Shown: positions 34,106 through 39,499 of the stretch, piece after piece
Layout: every line of letters begins with the position of its first letter
Numbering within the stretch: the stretch's first letter is position 1
NCBI GenBank assembly: GCA_049582065.1
Contig: JBAUTF010000333.1
Coordinates: 1 to 39,499 of the forward strand
Length of the DNA stretch: 39,499 bases
Reading direction: 5' to 3'
DNA from: DATKSS01 sp049582065
Lineage (GTDB): Bacteria > Chloroflexota > Dormibacteria > Dormibacterales > Dormibacteraceae
Position numbers and translations under genes: made by a program
Notes under the pieces: model-generated
The model's input: only the letters and a program-made list of their open reading frames with translations
Told to the model about the DNA's origin: nothing
The model's database searches: none

Positions 34106-34573
34106 TCAGCGCACGTCGACGACGGCGACTCGGTGGACCCCTCCAGGACTGTCGACACTCACCTCGTCACCGGCGCGGTGGCCGGAGATCGCGGCTCCCA
34201 AAGGCGAGTCCAGCGAGATCCGCTGACGGGCGATGTCGGCCTCAGCTGGCACAACGATGGTGTACTCGGAGTCCCCGAAATCATCCCGCACGACGACAGT
34301 CGCGCCTAAGCCCACGGTACCGTCATACGGGGCGGCCTCGACGATCAGTGCATGTCGGAGCATCCCTTCGATGGTCTGTACGCGGCCGTCGAGGAGACCC
34401 AGTTCGCGCCTGGCATCGTGGTAGGCGAAGTTTTCGCGCAGATCACCTTCGGCGCGGGCGGTGGCAACCCGCTGGACGACTTCAGGGCGCTTGGAATCGA
34501 TGAGCTCGCGCATTTCGGCGATGAGCGCGGCTTGGCCGTCTGCGGTGAGCAGGACTCGTCTAACGAGTGTCAT
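34106..34573 (-). CDS. GreA/GreB-family transcription factor
   Basis: A 155-residue Gre-family protein. The N-terminal coiled coil carries the acidic tip motif GDLRENFAYHDARRE (D44, E47), the residues that help RNA polymerase cleave backtracked transcripts. The C-terminal FKBP-like domain has YTIVVPAEADIA and DSPLGAAISGHRAGDEV. It is diverged from housekeeping GreA and sits alone in an accessory region next to a toxin-antitoxin pair, so it is probably an extra copy. The ATG at 34573 is the natural start. Confidence 0.88.
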   Translation of the reverse strand: MTLVRRVLLTADGQAALIAEMRELIDSKRPEVVQRVATARAEGDLRENFAYHDARRELGLLDGRVQTIEGMLRHALIVEAAPYDGTVGLGATVVVRDDFGDSEYTIVVPAEADIARQRISLDSPLGAAISGHRAGDEVSVDSPGGVHRVAVVDVR

Positions 34574-34964
34574 TTGATGATCTCCGGCACGGGAGGCGCT
34601 ACAGAAGGTCGCTAGTGTGCCACGGCTTGCGGTTCGCCGCGTTTGGTCGCTTGCCCAATGTCACCGCGCTGGAAGGGGCGCCCTGGAGGTGCCTTCCCAC
34701 AACGAAACGGGCGGCTGCCTGACGGTAGACAAGCAGGGGCCGCATGAAGCTCACGATGACAACTCCGTTCTGATTGAACCCTCGGGTTCGCACGTTCATC
34801 CGCCCGGTCGGGTCGGCCGGCGCGAATTAGAGTGGTTTTGCAGGAAAGAACATCAATCAGGGAATGAGTACTAGTCCCCGCAAAGTGACTGATCCCCGCA
34901 AGTTGGAATCCACTGCAACTGAGTGGAAATGGCTGCTCTGCAATGCAATGCAATGGGCTGCGAA
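34574..34964. other. spacer with short repeats
   Basis: About 390 bases without a convincing gene. It contains a near-direct repeat (CCCCGCAAAGT then CCCCGCAAGT), a small hairpin (TCCACT / AGTGGA, 34909-34927) and three tandem CAATG units at 34941-34955 just before repeat copy C. It may be a recombination junction. Confidence 0.35.
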
Positions 34965-35097
34965 TCGGGGAGACAGGACTCGAACCTGCGACCCCTGGTC
35001 GCCCAGATTAGTCCTCATTTCCAGGCGCGTGCTGAGTTTGACTTAGAGTGCTTTCGTCCGGAAATGGTGGGAATGACGACTAGAGCAGGCGCGATGG
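34965..35097 (-). repeat. dispersed repeat copy C with tRNA-Pro-like 3' half
   Basis: Third copy, best matching copy A. From AATCGGGGAGACAGGACTCG through CCTGGTC the two are identical, covering acceptor and T arm of a tRNA-Pro-like 3' half read on the minus strand. Farther along it shares GAGTGCTTTCGTC with copy B, GGAATGACGACTA with copy A and GCGATGG-like ends. No matching tRNA 5' half is found nearby. Confidence 0.7.
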
Positions 35098-35152
35098 ACT
35101 CCGATGGAATCCCGTCACCACACCCGTGCCTACTGGGCAGCCGCGCGCCGGG

Positions 35153-35458
35153 TCATCGTGCGCCGAGTTCGCTCAATACCTCCATCGCGTACAAAGCCTC
35201 CCACCCGCCTTCGCGGGGTTGTGCCGTGAAATCCTTGTCGAGCCTCACCAGCAGATCGACGAGTTCGCTGCGCACCGGCGTTCGACCGAGCAATGTGGGC
35301 AACTCCGACAGCTTAATAAGCCAGTCCGCGTACCACGATGCCCAATCCGGATCATTTCCGTCGACGATGCGGTAGACACGGTGGTGCGTCTCTGCAGCTT
35401 CGGTCAGAAGCTCCCGAATCCGGGCCTCGGCGTCGTCCATATGCTGAGAGCCAACCAT
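35153..35458 (-). CDS. small conserved-looking protein of unknown function
   Basis: A 101-residue, mainly helical, acidic protein (WASWYADWLIKLSELPTLLG in the middle). I do not recognise a named domain; it resembles small proteins annotated only as hypothetical in actinobacteria. GGAGG lies nine bases before the ATG at 35458; an alternative ATG is at 35440. It lies 30 bases downstream of the histidine kinase stop on the same strand, so it may be the last gene of the two-component operon. Confidence 0.65.
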   Translation of the reverse strand: MVGSQHMDDAEARIRELLTEAAETHHRVYRIVDGNDPDWASWYADWLIKLSELPTLLGRTPVRSELVDLLVRLDKDFTAQPREGGWEALYAMEVLSELGAR

Positions 35459-35488
35459 AACCTCAAACCTCCAACCGGGACACGCCCG

Positions 35489-36685
35489 CTACGCGCTCGA
35501 GGCAGCGTCCAGGGATCGGATCGGTTGCACGGGATCCGGCGGTGGCGACGGATCCGGTTCGTACGCTCGGAGCGGGAGCTCAAACCACACGGTGACGCCG
35601 TCGCTCTCAGTCTCAGCGCCAACGATGCCGCCGTGCGCAGCCACCAACTCCTTGACGATTGCCAGGCCGATGCCTGCGCCTCCGCTGCCGCGAGCGCGAC
35701 TCGAGTCCGCGCGATAGAAGCGCTCGAAAATGTGGGGTAATGAGTCTGCTGCGATCGTGTCACCAACGTCGTGGACCGCGACGCGAACGAACGATTCATG
35801 GCGGGTCATGCCGACTGTGATGACGGAGCCCGCAGCGGCAAAACGGATGGCATTGTCAATGATGTTGGCGACAATCTGGCCGAGGCGCCCAGCGTCGCCA
35901 GCAACGGCGAGTTCTCCTTCCGGCGCAACGACCTGGCAGGTAAGTCGGTGCGTCTGGAGGCTGGCGTCGAATCCGAGGACGACGTCGCGCACCATCTTGT
36001 CGAGTTGCACCGGCTCGCGCGCCATACGATCACGTGCCAACTGCGCGTCAGCGAGACCGCGCAAATCCTCGACCAACGCGATCAGTCGACCCAGTTCGTT
36101 GTGCGCCTGCTGGAGGCGGGCAGGCGTCGCCGGGATCACGCCGTCGCGCATCCCCTCGATCAGTCCAAGAAGATTGTGCAGCGGCGTGCGCAATTCATGC
36201 GCGGCATCGTTGGTCACCTGGCGGCGCAGCTCTTCGAGACGCTGCAATGACTGCGCGAGCTCGTTGACAGAGTCTGCCACGCCACCTATCTCATCGCGAC
36301 GATTGGTGGCCACCGGGATCGGGGCATCGCCACGCGCCATGCGCCGCGTTGCCTCGCGCACCGCTGCGAGCGGACGAAGTGCAAAGCTCACTGCTGCGAA
36401 GCTGAGTGCGACCGCGACGATCGCAGCCACTGCAATCGTCGGATAGATCTGCGCCTCGACAGCGGCATCGTAGGCCCGCTGACCCGCGGCCGGGTCGACC
36501 GGCTGGCCGGCGGCATGCATGATGACCATGAACTGCTGCTGCGCAATGTTGTGCATCAGCACGATGATCAGGACGACGGTCGCCGCGATGACAGCGACAT
36601 TGAGGGCCACGAGCTGCCATCGCAACCCTAGCGCACTCCATCGGTGACGCAGGAACCCCAACGCGCGGCCCAGCATGGTGCTCAC
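35489..36685 (-). CDS. sensor histidine kinase
   Basis: A 398-residue membrane kinase. Two helices (about 24-45 and 82-103) flank a short ~35-residue outer loop, followed by a HAMP linker to ~157. The phospho-acceptor is H163 in NDAAHELRTPLHN. The ATP domain has the N box (ANIIDNAIRF, N278), an F box (IFERFYRAD) and G2 (GGAGIGLAIV). The G1 box reads HDVGDTIA instead of DxGxGI, so one conserved Gly is replaced by Asp. GTG at 36685 follows GAGG and lies five bases after the response-regulator stop. The small outer loop suggests it senses membrane or redox state or a partner protein. Confidence 0.9.
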   Translation of the reverse strand: MSTMLGRALGFLRHRWSALGLRWQLVALNVAVIAATVVLIIVLMHNIAQQQFMVIMHAAGQPVDPAAGQRAYDAAVEAQIYPTIAVAAIVAVALSFAAVSFALRPLAAVREATRRMARGDAPIPVATNRRDEIGGVADSVNELAQSLQRLEELRRQVTNDAAHELRTPLHNLLGLIEGMRDGVIPATPARLQQAHNELGRLIALVEDLRGLADAQLARDRMAREPVQLDKMVRDVVLGFDASLQTHRLTCQVVAPEGELAVAGDAGRLGQIVANIIDNAIRFAAAGSVITVGMTRHESFVRVAVHDVGDTIAADSLPHIFERFYRADSSRARGSGGAGIGLAIVKELVAAHGGIVGAETESDGVTVWFELPLRAYEPDPSPPPDPVQPIRSLDAASSA

Positions 36686-36690
36686 AGTCC

Positions 36691-37407
<717 letters not shown>

Positions 37408-37491
37408 TGCGTCCTCAGTCGAGGCCGCGCCGCCGCTACTGGCCGAAGTGTTGATGGTCATTGCTCCCCATTCTGCGAAAGTCGCCGAGAA

Positions 37492-37516
37492 GCCGGGCGG
37501 CGCGATGCCGCCCGGC
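37492..37516 (-). terminator. strong hairpin after the beta-propeller gene
   Basis: GCCGGGCGGC and GCCGCCCGGC form a perfect 10-bp stem with a GCGAT loop, about 50 bases past the propeller stop and just before the response-regulator gene on the same strand. There is only a short T-rich run (TTCTC), so termination may be partial or Rho-assisted. Confidence 0.65.
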
Positions 37517-37564
37517 TCCGAGTGACGACTGTTCCAAGACTGTGTGGGTCGTCGACGCGGAGGC

Positions 37565-38698
37565 TTAGCTGATCGCCAGACCCGTGGCCGCAGCCGGAAG
37601 TCCGCTGGCTGCGGTCTCGTTGACGGCACCCAGATTGCCACCGGAAGTCACCGGTGCCGACGCAATCTCGGTCGTGGTCAGGACGAAGAACCAGCCACCC
37701 CCGAGAACCTCGTCGATCGGATGCACACCCACTGTGGCCGCAATGTCCGATCGCAGCGTGAGCCGGCCACGGGAGCTGATGTTGTACGAGGAGATAGTGC
37801 CCGAACCCGCATTCGCGAGGTAGGCGCGCGTTCCGGCGCCGTTGACGACCAGCCAGCACGCAGCTGCCTGGGATTCACCAACTTCGCTGATGGGATGCAA
37901 CACCCCGGCCGCGCCAACCCGATAGGAGGTCGCCGCACTGGCGCCTCCTGCGCCCCCGCCAGCGTCGGAGACGATTGCCTCGCCACCGGCACTGAACCCG
38001 AAGCCGTACGGGGCGGTTCCGGTCGAGACAGCATGGCGCAGCCCGGCCAGCCTCCCGTCGGCGCTCACGTTGAAGGTGTCAATGCTGCTGCTCACCTTCT
38101 CGGTGACGATGACGTGCGTTCCCGCAGGAGTGAAGCCAATCTGGACCGGCGTGGCCGCCTCCGATGACAGCGCGACCGGGGCGTGCGAGGACGGAACCAG
38201 CGAATGGCCGGTCAGGACTAGCGAGCCAACCGTGTTGCTGCCCTGGTTGAGCACGACGATCCAGCGCTCGTGCGCGGCGACACTCACCGGGTCGGAGCCA
38301 CCAGACGGCGCCGCGTCAACGAGCGAGAGCGTCCCGTTGGAGAGGATCCGGAAGTACGAGACCGTGTTGGACGCGGCGTTGACGACGAGTAGCGCATGCC
38401 CTTTGTCGGCGAGTGTCACCGCCCCTTGTGACCCGAGACCCGCGCCGGTGCCGTCGCCGCCGGTCGGAAAGCTGCCAATAGAGGCCAGGGTGCCGCCGCC
38501 GGTCACCCAGAAGGCGAGCACCGAGTTGCCGCCGTCGACTGAGGTCTGGTTGCTCTCCGTGTAGACGTATGAGCCGCCCGGGCCTGCCTGGGCGGCTCCG
38601 CTGGCGCCGACCTCGGTCGCTGCGGTCACCGAGATGGCCCCCGCCAGCAACGAGCTCGCAAGCCCGATGCCGAGGTTCCTGATGGAGTGGTCTGCCAT
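37565..38698 (-). CDS. secreted lactonase-like seven-bladed beta-propeller protein
   Basis: A 377-residue exported protein. The N-terminus has a signal peptide (basic HSIRNLG, then GIGLASSLLAGAISVTAAT, Ala-rich cleavage area). The rest is a chain of repeated blades with motifs such as LLVVNAASNTVSYFRI, WIVVLNQGSNTVGSLVL and AYLANAGSGTISSYNI, typical of the 6-phosphogluconolactonase-like (lactonase) propeller family. Many members outside central metabolism have no known activity. The ATG at 38698 has AGGAGG nine bases upstream. It diverges from the TetR gene and ends in a strong hairpin. Confidence 0.85.
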   Translation of the reverse strand: MADHSIRNLGIGLASSLLAGAISVTAATEVGASGAAQAGPGGSYVYTESNQTSVDGGNSVLAFWVTGGGTLASIGSFPTGGDGTGAGLGSQGAVTLADKGHALLVVNAASNTVSYFRILSNGTLSLVDAAPSGGSDPVSVAAHERWIVVLNQGSNTVGSLVLTGHSLVPSSHAPVALSSEAATPVQIGFTPAGTHVIVTEKVSSSIDTFNVSADGRLAGLRHAVSTGTAPYGFGFSAGGEAIVSDAGGGAGGASAATSYRVGAAGVLHPISEVGESQAAACWLVVNGAGTRAYLANAGSGTISSYNISSRGRLTLRSDIAATVGVHPIDEVLGGGWFFVLTTTEIASAPVTSGGNLGAVNETAASGLPAAATGLAIS

Positions 38699-38839
38699 GG
38701 ATACGCGCCTCCTGGTGCGTGGCTCGGTGGGAGCCATCTGTGGACACTGCCATCAGGGTCAGGCACGAACATTTCGCTGGTGTTTCGATCGATCCTTTCA
38801 GCGGACCGGCGATCAAACAGCGCGACGGTGATTCAAGGG

Positions 38840-38866
38840 GAGCGGGTGGCACATCGCCACCCGCTC
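38840..38866. promoter_or_regulatory. strong hairpin in the propeller / TetR intergenic region
   Basis: GAGCGGGTGGC and GCCACCCGCTC form a perfect 11-bp stem with an ACATC loop. It lies 142 bases before the propeller start and 67 bases before the TetR start. With no gene ending here it is not an ordinary terminator; it may be a leader hairpin, an attenuator or a relic. Confidence 0.5.
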
Positions 38867-38911
38867 TTGGGAGGGAGGCAGTCCGCTCGATAAAAACCAA
38901 CGCGTCAGTTT

Positions 38912-38927
38912 TATGCATGGTAGCATA
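38912..38927. promoter_or_regulatory. inverted repeat just before the TetR gene
   Basis: TATGC and GCATA flank ATGGTA in an AT-rich patch seven to 22 bases before the TetR ATG. TetR proteins often repress their own promoter through such sites. The arms are only 5 bp, so this is tentative. Confidence 0.35.
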
Positions 38928-38933
38928 TCCGAT

Positions 38934-39499
38934 ATGCCCCGAATCTCCGAAGGCGCGCGCCTTGAACGCCGCCAGCAGCTCATCGAGGCGGCCTGGCGCT
39001 GTGCCGGCAGGATGGGCTACAGCGAACTGACGGTCGATGACATCTGCGCCGAGGCTGAGGTGAGCAAAGGGGCCTTCTACGGATATTTCTCTTCCAAGCA
39101 GGAGTTGCTGATCGCGCTTCTCGAGGAGGATGCGGCTGACCTCGACGAACGCCTTGAGCATCTCGCTCAGCGCAACATCTCCAATGTCGACCGGCTGCGA
39201 AGTTTTGCCCGCGAGATGTGTGAGCGCGGCACCGACCAAGCCCGAGTCCAGGTGCGTTCGGACCTGTGGGCCCTCATCCTCACGGAGCCAGCGATCCGTG
39301 AGCGGATGGTGTCAGCGGTCGGGCGCCGCAGAGCGATGTTGAGGGGCTGGATCGAGGGGGCCGTTGCCGTCGGCGAGATTGCCGATATTCCTGCCAACGC
39401 CTTCGCCTCGGTCCTGCTCGCGCTCGGCGACGGACTCACCCTGCACGGTTCTCTCGACCCCTCCGGATTCCGCTGGAACAACATCGCTCGTGTCCTGGC
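38934..39499 (+). CDS. TetR/AcrR-family regulator, 3' end outside window
   Basis: The frame from the ATG at 38934 stays open to the window end (188 codons). The N-terminal helix-turn-helix is clear: RRQQLIEAAWRCAGRMGY, LTVDDICAEAEVSKGAFYGY and FSSKQELLIALLEED. The helical ligand domain follows. An in-frame ATG at 38913 would add seven residues but lies within the inverted repeat. It diverges from the beta-propeller gene and may control it and itself. The C-terminus is not visible. Confidence 0.88.
   Translation, partial: MPRISEGARLERRQQLIEAAWRCAGRMGYSELTVDDICAEAEVSKGAFYGYFSSKQELLIALLEEDAADLDERLEHLAQRNISNVDRLRSFAREMCERGTDQARVQVRSDLWALILTEPAIRERMVSAVGRRRAMLRGWIEGAVAVGEIADIPANAFASVLLALGDGLTLHGSLDPSGFRWNNIARVL

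Noticed and set aside
34941..34955. Three CAATG units as a CRISPR or minisatellite
   Set aside because: Only three 5-base units, no spacers; no CRISPR array is visible anywhere in the window.
28363..35010. Intact tRNA genes at the three TCGAACCTGCGACC sites
   Set aside because: Only the anticodon-loop-to-acceptor half is present on the minus strand; no D arm or 5' acceptor strand follows, and copy B lacks the acceptor too.

Overview
The window is GC-rich with dense, overlapping genes, frequent GTG/TTG starts and a lipoprotein-type oligopeptide-binding protein. It fits the chromosome of a soil-type actinobacterium; I cannot name a genus. Three zones are visible.

Zone 1 (1-27.5 kb) is a catabolic supercluster in three transcription units plus edge genes. 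A minus-strand operon runs from 12683 down to 1195: a heme-oxygenase-like diiron oxidase (HDO), a rubredoxin, an aldehyde dehydrogenase, a gamma-glutamyltransferase-fold hydrolase, a Rid protein, a fused electron-transfer flavoprotein (beta plus alpha in one chain), a thiamine-diphosphate lyase, a close formyl-CoA:oxalate CoA-transferase (Frc) homologue, a second aldehyde dehydrogenase and a ferritin-like protein. Divergent from it, a plus-strand operon (12858-19864) encodes an Opp/Dpp-type ABC importer followed by an MFS transporter. A near-perfect 14-bp palindrome sits between the two. A GntR/FCD regulator (minus, 19899-20540) then diverges from a second plus-strand operon (20648-26768): HbpS/GlcG-like protein, acyl-CoA dehydrogenase, acyl-CoA synthetase, DUF6282-type metal hydrolase, isopropylmalate-dehydrogenase-like enzyme and MFS transporter, the last five joined by four-base stop/start overlaps. 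A crotonase converges on its end. My reading is a pathway that imports an amide- or peptide-like compound, oxidises it with O2, activates acids as CoA thioesters and cleaves a 2-hydroxyacyl-CoA or oxalyl-CoA. Frc would recycle the formyl-CoA, and ETF would collect electrons from the dehydrogenase. The substrate is unknown.

Zone 2 (27.5-35.1 kb) is a loose accessory region: MFS with divergent AraC regulator, a class-C26 glutamine amidotransferase-like hydrolase, a broken cupin gene, a frameshifted membrane protein gene, a PIN/RHH toxin-antitoxin pair and a GreA-like factor. Three same-orientation copies of a ~120-130 bp repeat are scattered through it. On the minus strand each carries what looks like the 3' half of a tRNA-Pro gene, so they may be relics of tRNA-targeted integration or a tRNA-derived repeat family.

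Zone 3 (35.1-39.5 kb) holds a small unknown protein, an OmpR-type response regulator with its histidine kinase, a secreted beta-propeller protein with a strong hairpin after it, and a TetR regulator cut off by the window end.
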